NCBI RefSeq assembly: GCF_001589285.1
Contig: NZ_JEMA01000255.1
Span: 7,527-71,526 of the forward strand
DNA length: 64,000 nucleotides
Source of the DNA: Sorangium cellulosum
GTDB lineage: Bacteria; Myxococcota_A; Polyangia; Polyangiales; Polyangiaceae
Direction of reading: 5' to 3'
Shown piece after piece: positions 1 through 12,340 of the stretch. Within the stretch, counting starts at the first letter, position 1, and each line of letters begins with the position of its first letter. The position numbers and the translations under genes are program-made. The notes below the pieces were generated by a model. It was given only the letters and a program-made list of their open reading frames with translations, had not been told where the DNA came from and searched no databases.

Positions 1-433
1 GCAGCGCGACCTCGGAGGGCGCCGCCGCCGCGGGAGCTCGCTCGTCGAGCCCGAACGGCGTCAGGGCGAAGGCGATCGAGAGCGCGACGTAGCTGGTGAG
101 CTGCCCGCACGCGGCGTCGCTGCTCGGGACGTCGAACTCGCGTTGAGAGGAGACGTTCCCGGCTGCGTCCCGGTACTTGACGGTCGCGACGAGGTCGGCG
201 CCGCGAGGGACGATCGCGACCGCGACCTCCTCGGGCGCGTCCTCCCGGAAAGGGTCGTACCCCGTGCGCGCCTGGATCTGCTCGCGCAGCGCGGCCTCTC
301 CAGGGCACGCCGCCGCTCGCGCCTCCTCGCTGTACTGCAACCGCAGGACACGGCGCGCCGGCTCCGCCGCGGACGCGGGCGCGCCGAGCAGGAGAGAGGC
401 CAATACGATGTTGAAGAGAAAGGGTCGTTGCAT
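1..433 (-). CDS. Secreted protein of unknown function, 3' end outside window
   Basis: Reading leftwards from an ATG at 433, an open frame runs off the window edge, so only the first 144 or so residues are visible. The N-terminus (MQRPFLFNIVLASLLLGAPA, then SAAEP) is a clear Sec signal peptide with an Ala-X-Ala cleavage site near residue 23. The mature part contains CPGEAALREQIQARTGYDPF, a pattern I associate with secreted myxobacterial hypotheticals that have CP-x-E near the N-terminus and GYDPF after it. A later C-G-Q-L segment could pair with the first Cys. An envelope or periplasmic location is likely; the function is not recognisable. Codon usage is typical for the genome. Confidence 0.75.
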   Translation of the reverse strand, partial: MQRPFLFNIVLASLLLGAPASAAEPARRVLRLQYSEEARAAACPGEAALREQIQARTGYDPFREDAPEEVAVAIVPRGADLVATVKYRDAAGNVSSQREFDVPSSDAACGQLTSYVALSIAFALTPFGLDERAPAAAAPSEVAL

Positions 434-870
434 CCCGGGTCAATGGCTCCGCTGAGCGAGTCGTTGGTGGCAGCCATTGAGAGCTCTCGAGTCACAGCGC
501 GTCAAGATCGCACGACGCTTCTTTTTACGCGATCTCGAGCCCGTCGTGCGCCGTATGTATGGTAATCGAGCGCCACGTGACGCAATGGGATCGCAATGCG
601 ATTGCGGTCGAGCGTGAGCGTTATTCGTGACGATTGTCGCCAGTCACCCATATATCGCTGCTCCGCGGTCCATCCCACGAGCACGCCTGTCTTCGTGGCA
701 AACGAGGACCGTTGGCCGTAAAAGGCTGCAATCCGGAGGTGATCGCGATCCGGCCGCGGGCGCACTGGCGCGCTCCGTCGCTCACGCGGCGCGCGCGCCG
801 CGTGGCCCGAGACGATCGATCTTGAAGTGAGGGGAGGGGGAGGGAGAGAAGGAGAGCGGCCGGCGAGCGG
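434..870. other. Intergenic region between two minus-strand genes
   Basis: No gene is supported here. The stretch is less GC-rich than its surroundings, especially 500-680, and presumably carries the promoter of the secreted protein at 433. A 13-bp palindrome (ATCGCAATGCGAT) lies at 590-602. The right end is the 3' flank of the PP2C gene. No U-tract terminator is visible. Confidence 0.5.
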
Positions 871-2196
871 TCAGGCCGCGCCGACGCCGGCGCGCGAGGC
901 GAGGCGGGCGAGGTCCTTGGGGTCGCTGACCCGGACGAGGATGACGGTGATGTTGTCGCGCCCGCCGCCCGCGTTCGCCTTCTCGATGAGCGCCTGGGAC
1001 GCCTTCTCGGGATCGGGCTCGGCGAGGAGGATGTCGCGGATGGCCTCGTGCGTCGTCATCTTGGAGAGGCCGTCCGAGCAGAGGAGGTAGACATCGCCGG
1101 GGTGGGGGCGAGCGATGATCAGGTCGACCTTGACCGCCGGGGAGATCCCGATCGCGCGGCTCAGGTGGTTCGCCATCGGTCCGGTGATCCCCGCGGCGCC
1201 CATCGTGTGATCGGTGGTGAGCTGCGTCAGCTCGTTGTCGCGCAGGCGGTAACACCGGCTGTCGCCGACGTGGCCGATGTAGAGGCGCTGCTTGTTGGGC
1301 GAGAAGCGGGCGCTGACGAGGGTCGTGCCCATGCCGCTGAGGCTCCGCTCGGCGTGGGCTCGATCGTAGATGGCCTGGTTCGCGCGCTGGATCGCGACCG
1401 CGAGCTCGCTGCCGCGCCGGGGGACATCGGGGTAGGCGCGCTCCGCGTCGCTGTCGACGAACGACGGGTCCCGGAACGCCCGCGCGATCGTGTCGACGGC
1501 GAGGCGGCTGGCGACGTCGCCGCCCGCGTGGCCGCCCATGCCGTCCGCCACGGCGAACAGGTAGTGCTCGTCCAGGCAGAGATAGCAGTCCTCGTTCTTC
1601 TTGCGCTTCTGGCCGGGGTCCGTCTGTCCGACGGCGCTGATGAGCAGCAGCGGCGACGAGCTGGTCGGCTCGTCGACGGCTGCCTCGTCGTCGTAGATGA
1701 TGGGGACGGCCGAGGGCTCCTCGCGCTCGTGATCGTCGTCGTCATCGTCCTCCTCGTCGCCGCCGTAAGACGGGGCGCTCGGGCGTTTGATCGCGTTCTG
1801 CAGCACCTCCGGCGGCGCCAGCGTGATCAGCGTGAGGTCGTCGTCATCATCGTCGAACGCGTCGTCGTCGTCGTCGCGGCGCGACGACCCGGTCGTGCGC
1901 TTCCACTCGGCGCTCGAGACCCGCTCCGCGCGGCCGTGTCCTCCCGTTGTCTTCGCGTGGGAGCTCTCGCTCGCGGGCACGCGCGTGCCGTCCTGCGGGC
2001 CGACTGCGCCCGGACTCGTCGTCGAACCTTCGAGATCTGCCTCCCCCTCGTCGAGGGCATGGGCTCCTGGGCCACCCTGCGACGGCGCGATCGCCGCGCG
2101 CGGGCGGGCCCGATCGCCGTTGTTTGAACGAAAATACCAATAGATCAGCCCGAGAAGGGCGATTCCCATGACAAGGGCGGCTGCGAGATCGGCCAT
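871..2196 (-). CDS. Membrane-anchored PP2C-type serine/threonine phosphatase
   Basis: Encodes 441 aa from the ATG at 2196. Residues 2-18 form one hydrophobic segment (LAAALVMGIALLGLIYW), then come about 160 residues of low-complexity linker with three runs of Asp/Glu (roughly 108-120 and 146-160), then a complete PP2C domain from about residue 185. PP2C metal and phosphate motifs are present: NED at 201, VADGMGGHAGG near 216, GMGTTLVSA, HVGDSRCYRLRD, LLCSDGLSKM and GGGRDNITVILV. The family removes phosphate from Ser/Thr proteins using two Mn/Mg ions and usually opposes Hanks-type kinases, which are numerous in myxobacteria. A longer open frame extends upstream to 2640 but has no codon logic; the transmembrane start is preferred. 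No cognate kinase is adjacent. Confidence 0.92.
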   Translation of the reverse strand: MADLAAALVMGIALLGLIYWYFRSNNGDRARPRAAIAPSQGGPGAHALDEGEADLEGSTTSPGAVGPQDGTRVPASESSHAKTTGGHGRAERVSSAEWKRTTGSSRRDDDDDAFDDDDDDLTLITLAPPEVLQNAIKRPSAPSYGGDEEDDDDDDHEREEPSAVPIIYDDEAAVDEPTSSSPLLLISAVGQTDPGQKRKKNEDCYLCLDEHYLFAVADGMGGHAGGDVASRLAVDTIARAFRDPSFVDSDAERAYPDVPRRGSELAVAIQRANQAIYDRAHAERSLSGMGTTLVSARFSPNKQRLYIGHVGDSRCYRLRDNELTQLTTDHTMGAAGITGPMANHLSRAIGISPAVKVDLIIARPHPGDVYLLCSDGLSKMTTHEAIRDILLAEPDPEKASQALIEKANAGGGRDNITVILVRVSDPKDLARLASRAGVGAA

Positions 2197-2783
2197 GTCC
2201 CGGCGACCAACGTAGCAAAGGCGCGCCGCGTCTCCGAGAGCAACATGCAGGGGGACGGACGACGGCGAACGTTCCTGGCCCTCGGCCCGCACAGCGGCGC
2301 TGCCGGGGCGCACCTCGGCACCTGCCAGCGCAGGAGGGCGCCTGCGCGGCGCGCGACCGATGGCGGACGGGCGCCACAGCGAGCCGCGAGCAGGTCGTTC
2401 GCCGAGCTGCGCCCGCTCGCCGGCCCGCTTTGCGCCCGTGCTGCGCTGCGGCAGGCGCGCAGGAGAGCGCGCTCCTCCGCTTTCCCGCCGGGAAGCCCGC
2501 CGCGCGTCGACGTCGACGACGTCATGCTGCGCACGGCGCGGCTCTCCCTGCTCCCCTGCTGGAGCCGAGGGGCTGACGGCGTCTTCGCGCCCGGCGTCCC
2601 TGCGCTCGCGGCGGCGCCCCTCCTCGGTACACCCGTACACGGAATCCGCGCGGCGCGCTCGCCGCCGTCTGGCGGCGCCTCGCGGGGCGCGCGGGGGTTG
2701 GCGTGTTGGGCGCGCGTCCGCCGCAAACGAACTCCTGGAGCGGGTTGCCAGTGCTCGTGGTGCTGACTAGTCTCCGCGCCCGC
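2197..2783. other. Divergent intergenic region, no gene supported
   Basis: About 590 bp between the divergent PP2C and lipoprotein genes. It is very GC-rich and all frames are open through composition alone. Short GC palindromes occur, for example GCCGCC-GTCT-GGCGGC at 2661-2676. I see no convincing -35/-10 pair, RNA gene or repeat. Promoters for both flanking genes must lie here. Confidence 0.4.
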
Positions 2784-4514
2784 ATGACGCTCGCCTGCGC
2801 ACTTCTCCGGACACCTCGCATTCTTGGTGCAGGCCTCGCGGCCTCGATCGTGGGCGGGCTCGGGGTGGCCGGCTGCTTCGTCGACAGCGAAGGCTTCCCG
2901 CCGCCGGTCGAGGGGTTCTATTTCCCGGCGGGCATCGCGGCCTCCCCCGGCGGCCGGGTCCTCTACGTCGCGAACTCGGACTTCGATCTCCAGTTCAACG
3001 GCGGCACGGTCCAGGCGCTGGATCTCCAGCGGCTGCGCCGGCGGGCGCTCGGCCTCCAGGCGTCGCTCAACCCGGCGGAGGCGGGCGCCGGCGCCAGCGT
3101 GAGCGCGGCGTGCGAGGCGGCGGGCCTGGGCCCGAACGCCGCGCCGCTCCTTTATCCGGGGCCGTGCGGGCCGCTCGACACCTCCACCCTTGACGGCGAC
3201 GAGGAGATCGTCCGTCGCTCCGCCGTGATCGGCGCGTTCGCGTCCAACCTCGCCCTCGTGCACAGGCCGCTCGCCGAGGTCGCCGTGACCGAGGGCCCGC
3301 TCGCGCGGCTGTTCGTGCCCGTCCGCGGCGACCCCTCGGTGACCTTCTTCGACGTCGCCGACGACCGGACCGACGCCCCGGCGGCGCAGCGCTGCGAGGG
3401 CGACGCCTGCTTCCAGCTCGACTGCGGCGCGACCGCGACGGGCGGGCGCTGCGCGAAGGATCACCGCATCGGCGAGGATCCGGGCCAGGAGCGCATCCGG
3501 CGCAAGCTCCCGCTCGAGCCGTTCGGGATCGCCGCGGGTCCTGACGGGAGGAGCATCGTCGTCTCGCACCAGGTGGCGAACATCGCGAGCGTCATCGTGA
3601 ACCCGTGGGAGGGCGCAGGAGCAAGCGGCACGAGGCCCCAGCTCGCCGGGATCCTCACGGATCTCGCCCCCGGTCCGACGGAGCTCGCGGCCGTGCCGCC
3701 CCCGCGCCTCGTCAGCCAGCTCAGGGCACAAGAGAAGGCGATCGACTACCAACCCGCCTTCGCGCTCACGTATGTCGCGGCGCCGCAGCTCGATCTGCTC
3801 CGGTACCAGGAGACCGTGGACCCAGCGCCGGCGCTCCTGTTCCAGTCGAGCGCGACCCGGATCAGCGCGCTCGCGAGCGGCGCCGACTCCCGCGGGATCG
3901 CGGTCGACGCGAGCGAGCGGCAGGCGTGCGAGGCGGGCTGCGGGGACGCCGACCTCGAGTGCCTGGCGCGGTGCGCGGCGATCCCGATCCAGGTGTTCGT
4001 GGCGCACCGCTACCCGAACTCGCTGATCATCGGAGAGCTCACCACGACGCTGATCGAGCGGGAGTCGATCAACCCCGAGGACCGGTGGGCAGCGGCGTAC
4101 GAGACGCTCGCGATCCGCGACGCCGCGCCGCTCGCGGCCTACCCGTCCCGCGTCGAGGTGGGCGACGTGATCGGCGCCGACGGCGCGCGCCACCGGAGGG
4201 TCTTCGCGCTCGCGTTCGACTCGGGCCTCGCGTTCTCCTACGACCCGGAGGCGCGCCGCATCGACGCCGTCATCCGCACCGGGCGAGGCCCCCAGGCGCT
4301 CGCGTTCGACACGGGCCACACGTGCGGCGCCGAGAAGGAGCGCTGCGACTGCTCGCCGGGCGACGACGCCTGCGAACCCTATTCCCTCATGTACATCGCG
4401 CATTTCACCGACTCGTACCTCGGCGTGGTCGATCTCGACATGCGCAAGGCGAACACGTTCGGATCGATGATCCTCACGGTGGGCAAGCCCGTCCCGCCCC
4501 GGGAGTCCCAATGA
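2784..4514 (+). CDS. Large lipoprotein with beta-propeller-like repeats
   Basis: Encodes 576 aa. The N-terminus ends in a lipobox (GLGVAGC, Cys about residue 31), predicting a lipid-anchored envelope protein. After it come segments such as FPAGIAASPGGRVLYVANSD and later FALAFDSGLAFSYD and GPQALAFDTG, which resemble blades of YVTN/NHL-type beta-propellers. About ten Cys occur in pairs (for example CEAGCGDADLECLARC), suggesting disulfides outside the cytoplasm. The ATG at 2784 is chosen because it directly precedes the signal peptide. The stop overlaps the next gene start (ATGA at 4511-4514), so the two are translationally coupled. Function unknown; a surface or periplasmic binding scaffold is an inference. 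Confidence 0.82.
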   Translation: MTLACALLRTPRILGAGLAASIVGGLGVAGCFVDSEGFPPPVEGFYFPAGIAASPGGRVLYVANSDFDLQFNGGTVQALDLQRLRRRALGLQASLNPAEAGAGASVSAACEAAGLGPNAAPLLYPGPCGPLDTSTLDGDEEIVRRSAVIGAFASNLALVHRPLAEVAVTEGPLARLFVPVRGDPSVTFFDVADDRTDAPAAQRCEGDACFQLDCGATATGGRCAKDHRIGEDPGQERIRRKLPLEPFGIAAGPDGRSIVVSHQVANIASVIVNPWEGAGASGTRPQLAGILTDLAPGPTELAAVPPPRLVSQLRAQEKAIDYQPAFALTYVAAPQLDLLRYQETVDPAPALLFQSSATRISALASGADSRGIAVDASERQACEAGCGDADLECLARCAAIPIQVFVAHRYPNSLIIGELTTTLIERESINPEDRWAAAYETLAIRDAAPLAAYPSRVEVGDVIGADGARHRRVFALAFDSGLAFSYDPEARRIDAVIRTGRGPQALAFDTGHTCGAEKERCDCSPGDDACEPYSLMYIAHFTDSYLGVVDLDMRKANTFGSMILTVGKPVPPRESQ

Positions 4515-7390
4515 AGCCGCGCGCTGCGCTCCTCGCCCCCACCTCCGTCCTGGCGCTCGCCGGGTGCGCCGGGGAGGCCACGCCGGTCGACGTCGAGGCC
4601 CTCGCGCAGTCCGGCCGGAGCGCCTTCGTCTGCCTCGCCATCGACCAGCCCGATCCGGGGAAGCCGGGCGTCCTGCGCTCGCTCCCGATCACGGACTGCT
4701 CGACCCGCACAGCGGACTCGCCCAGCGACTTCGAGGTCGACGAGGACGAGGGGGGCAGGGCCAAGCTGCCGCACCTCTACGCCCTCGTGACGCAGACGTC
4801 GCGCGGCGAGGTCGCGGTCATCGACATGACCACCGAGCGCTCGCCGATCCTCGATCTCGACTCCGGCACACCCGGCGCGAGCTTCCTCCCGGTGGGCGCG
4901 CAGCCGGTCGACATCGTCGCGACGCGCGGGGGCACCGCGTCGTTCGTCTCCGTGGCCGAGCCCGGGCGCGAGGGGATCTTCGCGCTCCCGTCGGCCAGGG
5001 TGCTGCCGCGCGAGGGGTGCCCGATCCCGGCGCTCACCTCGTGGCCCTCCTGCTCGCTCGGCTCGCCGCCGGGCGAGATCCTGCTCGTCTCCGACCCGCC
5101 GGGCCCCGACGGCAAGCTGCGGAGCTCGTGCTCGAGCGACTACGACATCGACCCGGCGAGCCCCGGCGAGGCCGACACGACCGGCGACGCGTGCGGCAGC
5201 GCGAGCGGCGACCTGAGCCAGGAAGGGCTCGGCCGGCAGAAGCTCCTCGTGAGCATGCCGGAGCTCGGCGGCTTCGCCGTGATCGACGCGCAGACGCTCC
5301 TCGAGGACGAGCGGTACGCGGAGGGCGGGTTCGCGCCGTGCGAGGTGGAGCGGTGGGTCCCCCTCCAGGTCACGCTCCCGCCGGCCGCGCCGCCCGGCGC
5401 CGCGCCGCACGGCCCGGAGTGCGTCGCGCCGGCGGCCTCGGCCAGGCCGGCGCAGGCCGTCGAGGCGCCCCGGCCCGCGGGGCTCGCGCTGGCCGGCGAT
5501 CGGCTGTTCGTCGCGGATCTCGACGCGCCGGTGATCCACGTCGTCGATCTCCCGACGCCGTGCGAGCCGATCGAGCTGCCCCCGCTCCTGCCCGCGTCGA
5601 CGCTCGACCCCGAGCGCGTCGTCACGACGAGCCGCGTCGCTGTGAGCCAGGCGTCGCCGCCCGACTTCCGCCGCTACCTCTACGCTGTCGACGCGGGCGA
5701 CGGCAGCGTGATGGTCTTCGACGTGAGCGACGGCGCCGCCAGCCGCGCGCCGCTCTCGCGCCCCCATCCGGAGTGGAACCCGTTCCAGCCGCCCGACCGG
5801 ATCCGCCTGCCGGCGCCCGTCCGCGACCTCGCCGTCGTGCAGCGCGAGGCCCCCGCCAGCCTGCCCGCGACGGGCGTGGCGCCCGAGGGGATCCGGTGCG
5901 ATCCCGATCCGCGCCTCAGGACGTGCGACAGCAACGTCGCCTCGTGCGACATCGAGACGCTGTACCGTACGTCGTCCGATCGCGACGCGGGCGCCGGCCC
6001 GCTGAAGCTCCGGGGCTCGTTCGGCTACCTCGTGCTCACGAACGGCGACGTCGCGATCGTCGACGTGGACGACCTCGACGCGGACTGCCGCGGGCCCGCG
6101 ATCGGCAGCGCGCGCGCGGGCTGCGGCGAGGGCGCGCCGACCGGCGACCCGCTCGCGACGAGCGGCGAGGTCTCCTGCAACGTCGTCACCCCGCACGCGC
6201 TCCGCTCGGCCAACTACATCGTGACGAGCGACAGCTCCGGTCAGCTCGAGCCCGGCGTGCAGGGCCTGCCGGTCCTCTACGACCGCACCGGCACGGTCGT
6301 GCCGTTCTCCGCGGAGAGCCCGAAGATGCGCGCCACGTTCCCGTCCGGGGACGCGGCCGCGCTCACCCTCGCGGTGGGCGTCGTGCGCGAGCCGATCGAG
6401 GCGGCCGACAGCGGCCAGACCCTGCTCGACGAGCAGGGGCTCGTGCTGAGGTCCGGCGATCCGCAGCACGCGCTGTCGATGAACCTCGAGGATCCGCGGG
6501 TGCACCTCGCCAACGAGACATGGACGGTGACCTACGAGGGCGTGCTCCCCGGGTTCACCCGGACGTTCGTCAGCTTCGGCGAGGACGGCGCGGTGGGGAG
6601 CGCGGACGCGCGCTTCTGCCACCGCGGCGTGCAGAGCCAGGCCAGCGTCGAGGAGCAGCTCCGCGCCGCCGGCGTCGAGGATCGCGAGGCCGCGGCCCGG
6701 GCCGCGCAGCTCGCCGATTTCGTGCAGATCACGTCCGCGCTCCCCGCCGAGGACGCCGCGTACTGGGACAACCTCGAGTCGGACGTGTGCTCGTTCGAGA
6801 GCTGCAACGCGAAGTACGGCAGCGTCATCACGTCGCGCCCGGGGCTCCGCGTGGTCGAGGCCTACGAGGACCACCTCACGCTCGAGTCGCGCGATCCGGC
6901 GGTCGACGAGGTCGCGTTCGCGGCGTGCTGCTTCGGCGGCGAGGTGCAGCTCGGCGTCCGCGCCGCGGGCCAGTGGGTTGTCCAGAGCGGCGGCGCCGGC
7001 TTCCTGCACCACGTCGTCGCCGACCCGGAGACGGGCCGGTGCCGCAACGCGTGCGACGACCGCCTCGCGCGGCTCAACGGGCGCGTCGCGCACACGCCCG
7101 ACGACGGGCGGGTCACCGACGGCGACCTGGGCGCCTTCGTCAACCCGATGTTCCGCTTCGCGGTCACGGGCGGCGTGCCCGAGCAGGACATGCAGTTCCG
7201 CTTCACCACCCAGGGGGCGTTCACGCCGCTCCTCGTGCGGCTCAGCGACAGCGTGGAGCTCGTGGAGCTGCAGCCGCAGGCCATCCGGCTCGTCCCCGCG
7301 ACGGGGGAGCTCGCCATCACCGACGGCTCGCTCCAGGGCCTCATCCTGCTGAGCGCCCGCAGCGTCGGCGTGAGGCGCCGGTACAGGTGA
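4511..7390 (+). CDS. Very large lipoprotein, partner of the upstream lipoprotein
   Basis: Encodes 959 aa, starting at the ATG that overlaps the previous stop. MKPRAALLAPTSVLALAGC is a lipoprotein signal with the lipidated Cys at about residue 19. The mature protein has propeller-like phrases: HLYALVTQTSRGEVAVIDMT, GLALAGDRLFVADLDAPV, RRYLYAVDAGDGSVMVFDVS and GYLVLTNGDVAIVDVDD. It also has many Cys in short loops. It appears homologous in style to its neighbour, so the pair probably arose by duplication or forms a hetero-assembly on the membrane. No enzyme signature is visible. A small GC hairpin follows the stop. Confidence 0.82.
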   Translation: MKPRAALLAPTSVLALAGCAGEATPVDVEALAQSGRSAFVCLAIDQPDPGKPGVLRSLPITDCSTRTADSPSDFEVDEDEGGRAKLPHLYALVTQTSRGEVAVIDMTTERSPILDLDSGTPGASFLPVGAQPVDIVATRGGTASFVSVAEPGREGIFALPSARVLPREGCPIPALTSWPSCSLGSPPGEILLVSDPPGPDGKLRSSCSSDYDIDPASPGEADTTGDACGSASGDLSQEGLGRQKLLVSMPELGGFAVIDAQTLLEDERYAEGGFAPCEVERWVPLQVTLPPAAPPGAAPHGPECVAPAASARPAQAVEAPRPAGLALAGDRLFVADLDAPVIHVVDLPTPCEPIELPPLLPASTLDPERVVTTSRVAVSQASPPDFRRYLYAVDAGDGSVMVFDVSDGAASRAPLSRPHPEWNPFQPPDRIRLPAPVRDLAVVQREAPASLPATGVAPEGIRCDPDPRLRTCDSNVASCDIETLYRTSSDRDAGAGPLKLRGSFGYLVLTNGDVAIVDVDDLDADCRGPAIGSARAGCGEGAPTGDPLATSGEVSCNVVTPHALRSANYIVTSDSSGQLEPGVQGLPVLYDRTGTVVPFSAESPKMRATFPSGDAAALTLAVGVVREPIEAADSGQTLLDEQGLVLRSGDPQHALSMNLEDPRVHLANETWTVTYEGVLPGFTRTFVSFGEDGAVGSADARFCHRGVQSQASVEEQLRAAGVEDREAAARAAQLADFVQITSALPAEDAAYWDNLESDVCSFESCNAKYGSVITSRPGLRVVEAYEDHLTLESRDPAVDEVAFAACCFGGEVQLGVRAAGQWVVQSGGAGFLHHVVADPETGRCRNACDDRLARLNGRVAHTPDDGRVTDGDLGAFVNPMFRFAVTGGVPEQDMQFRFTTQGAFTPLLVRLSDSVELVELQPQAIRLVPATGELAITDGSLQGLILLSARSVGVRRRYR

Positions 7391-7404
7391 GCCGCTCGTC
7401 GAGC

Positions 7405-7423
7405 CCGCGCGCCTAGCGCGCGG
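7405..7423 (+). terminator. GC-rich hairpin after the lipoprotein pair
   Basis: A perfect 8-bp stem (CCGCGCGC / GCGCGCGG) with a 3-nt loop starts 15 nt after the stop codon at 7388-7390. There is no U-tract, so it may act as an RNA 3'-end stabiliser or a Rho-assisted terminator rather than a classical one. Confidence 0.35.
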
Positions 7424-7565
7424 CGCTCACGCGCAGCCACCCCTGGGCGAGCGCGTCGGCCCACGCGGCATTCCGAATTCGACGCCGATTTTTCCACAAA
7501 AACCGCGAAGTCAACGCGCGCATCCCGCGTAGACCTCATCGGGCGTCGAGACTAAGACGCCGGCG

Positions 7566-10259
<2,694 letters not shown>

Positions 10260-10294
10260 CGGGCGGCGCGAGGCGACGGTGACCGCGCGCCGGC

Positions 10295-12340
10295 TCAGTC
10301 CGGCGCCGCGATCTCGCGGAGCTCGGTGCCGCCCGCGTACGCGTAGCTCACGAACGAGTCGAACCCCGTCACGAGCAGCCCCACGGGCGCGGAGGCCGCG
10401 ATCCGGTGCACGCCGTCGCGCTGCCTCCCGGGCAGCACGTTGTCGGGCGCCTGCTTCTCCGGATCGATCGTCGCGAAGCCGAGCTGGCACCGGTACACGA
10501 CGAACGGCGGCGCGCCGCGCCCGCGCTGCTCGTCCGTGAGGCCGTCCGCGGGCGCGATCTCGCACTCCTCCGCCCCGAGCTTCACGCCGTCGAGCTGCAC
10601 GACGGCGGACGGCGGCGCGATCACGGAGATGAAGTCGAACGCGTACTTGTCGGGCGTCAGGAACACGTAGTCCTGCCGGAACTGCTCGACGGGCGGCAGG
10701 ATGAGGAGGCTCGGGTCTCCGCCCGGCAGGCCCTGCCTGACCCCGGTCGCGTTCTGGCTGGCCATGATCTGCGACACGATCACCGGCTCGGAGCTCTCGA
10801 TCAGGAAGTCGCCCCACGCCGTCACGTCGTGGAGCTGGCCCAGCGAGGACAGCGTGATCCGGTCGTCCGGCGGCGGCAGGGTCGTCGTGATCTCGGCGCC
10901 CTTGCTCGTGGCGGCCACGATCCTGACGTACTCCGGCTCGGGCACGATCTCGATGCGCGCGCCGGCCTCCTTCACCGTCTGCGACCGGTTCGGCGAGTGC
11001 GGCACGGCGAACCGCTTGCCCGTCGCGCGGATCGGGTCGAGCTGGTCCTCCAGGTGGTCGGCGCAGCAGCGCCGGTCCGCGAGCGTCCTGAAGTGGGGCG
11101 CGTCCGACGCCTCGCCGCCGGTGAACACCGCGATCGGCTGGTCGGCCTTGATGATCGATCCGGTGAAGTCCGCGTTGAACCCGCCGGTCTCCAGGTTGAG
11201 CACGTCGAACGCGCCGAGCTCGACCTCGATCGACCCGCTCGCCGGCGTCTCCGGCACGGGCCCGCCGCCGACCACCTTCGCCGTCGTCTGCACCTGCACC
11301 TTCGTCCCGTCGCGCGTCCCCACGATGGTCAGGAACGCCCGCAGGTCGATCGGGTTCAGCGGGTTGAAGTTCGTGTCCGGGTCGTCGGTGCTCGCGATGG
11401 TCTGCGGCCACCCGGTCACGACGTACGCGGTCGACATGACGCCCGGGTTGTAGGTCAGCGCCTCGCGCGGCTTCAGGAGCGACGCGTCGTTGGAGAACAC
11501 GTTGACGTTCTCCAGCGGGTTGAACTGGTACGCCACGACGGGGAACTTCGACGTGATCTTGTACGCGTGGCGCGTGAGCGCCGTGTGCGTGCCGGTGTTG
11601 AACTCCCCCTCGGGGCTGCCGTCGACCTCGCGCGGCCCGAGCTTGAACACCTGGAGGTAGAGCGGCGCGATGATCGCGCTCGCGATCTCCACGGGCGCTG
11701 GCGGATCGCCCGGCGCGCCGTCGTCCTGGAAGATGTGGACCTCGTTCGGCACGTCGGGCTGCGGGTTCGAGATCACGACAGCGAACTGCTGCGCCGCCGC
11801 GTTGCTGGTCGCGTCGATCCGCGCGTTGTCGAGATCGACAGCCCAGTACTCGCACCCCACGTTGCTCCGCTCGACCTCGGCGACGGCGCAGAGCGGCAGG
11901 CAGCTCCCGCCCCGGCACGCCTCGCCGGCGCCCGTATCGCACGTGTCGAGCACGCCGCCGAAGCTGCCGTCCGGCTCGCACGTCACGACCTCCTGTCCCC
12001 GGCATGTCGTCGTGCCGGGCACGCACGGCCTGCATCCGAGCTCCACCGACGCGCACACGAGCCCCTGGGCGGCGCAGTCGTCGACCGTCACCCAGGCCGG
12101 CCCCGCGCCGGTCTCCTCGCAGCGCGCGAGGACCACGCCGCACCGGATCTCGCCGGTCGCGCACGGCGGCGGGGGCGGCGGCTCGTCGGGGATGTCGCCC
12201 CACCGCGTGCCGCGGTCGAAGCAGCTCGGCGAGAGCGCGAGCCCGAGCAGCGCGGCGACCGTGAGGGCCGCGGCCGCCGCGGATCGTCGCGCGCGGCGCC
12301 CTGTCCGGCGAGCGCGCGTGGTGTGGACCGGCTTGTTCAT
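10295..12340 (-). CDS. IgGFc-binding-type surface lipoprotein
   Basis: Encodes 681 aa. An Arg-rich n-region and hydrophobic stretch end in a lipobox-like LALSPSC near residue 40. A Cys-rich module follows (about residues 55-150; CATGEIRCGVVLARCEE, CRPCVPGTTTCRG, CRGGSCLPLC). The body carries phrases of the IgGFc-binding N-terminal family: HAYKITSKFPVVAYQFNP, VFSNDASLLKP and STAYVVTGWP, later DQPIAVFTGGEASD. In myxobacteria this domain is found in large, probably adhesive, exported proteins; the ligand is unknown. Its ATG overlaps the stop of the upstream gene (ATGA at 12337-12340 read on the minus strand), indicating an operon with the TIG-domain lipoprotein. Confidence 0.85.
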   Translation of the reverse strand: MNKPVHTTRARRTGRRARRSAAAAALTVAALLGLALSPSCFDRGTRWGDIPDEPPPPPPCATGEIRCGVVLARCEETGAGPAWVTVDDCAAQGLVCASVELGCRPCVPGTTTCRGQEVVTCEPDGSFGGVLDTCDTGAGEACRGGSCLPLCAVAEVERSNVGCEYWAVDLDNARIDATSNAAAQQFAVVISNPQPDVPNEVHIFQDDGAPGDPPAPVEIASAIIAPLYLQVFKLGPREVDGSPEGEFNTGTHTALTRHAYKITSKFPVVAYQFNPLENVNVFSNDASLLKPREALTYNPGVMSTAYVVTGWPQTIASTDDPDTNFNPLNPIDLRAFLTIVGTRDGTKVQVQTTAKVVGGGPVPETPASGSIEVELGAFDVLNLETGGFNADFTGSIIKADQPIAVFTGGEASDAPHFRTLADRRCCADHLEDQLDPIRATGKRFAVPHSPNRSQTVKEAGARIEIVPEPEYVRIVAATSKGAEITTTLPPPDDRITLSSLGQLHDVTAWGDFLIESSEPVIVSQIMASQNATGVRQGLPGGDPSLLILPPVEQFRQDYVFLTPDKYAFDFISVIAPPSAVVQLDGVKLGAEECEIAPADGLTDEQRGRGAPPFVVYRCQLGFATIDPEKQAPDNVLPGRQRDGVHRIAASAPVGLLVTGFDSFVSYAYAGGTELREIAAPD

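Noticed and set aside
4379-7093. 904-residue minus-strand open frame opposite the lipoprotein
   Set aside because: Arg-rich low-complexity shadow of the plus-strand gene, with no domain.
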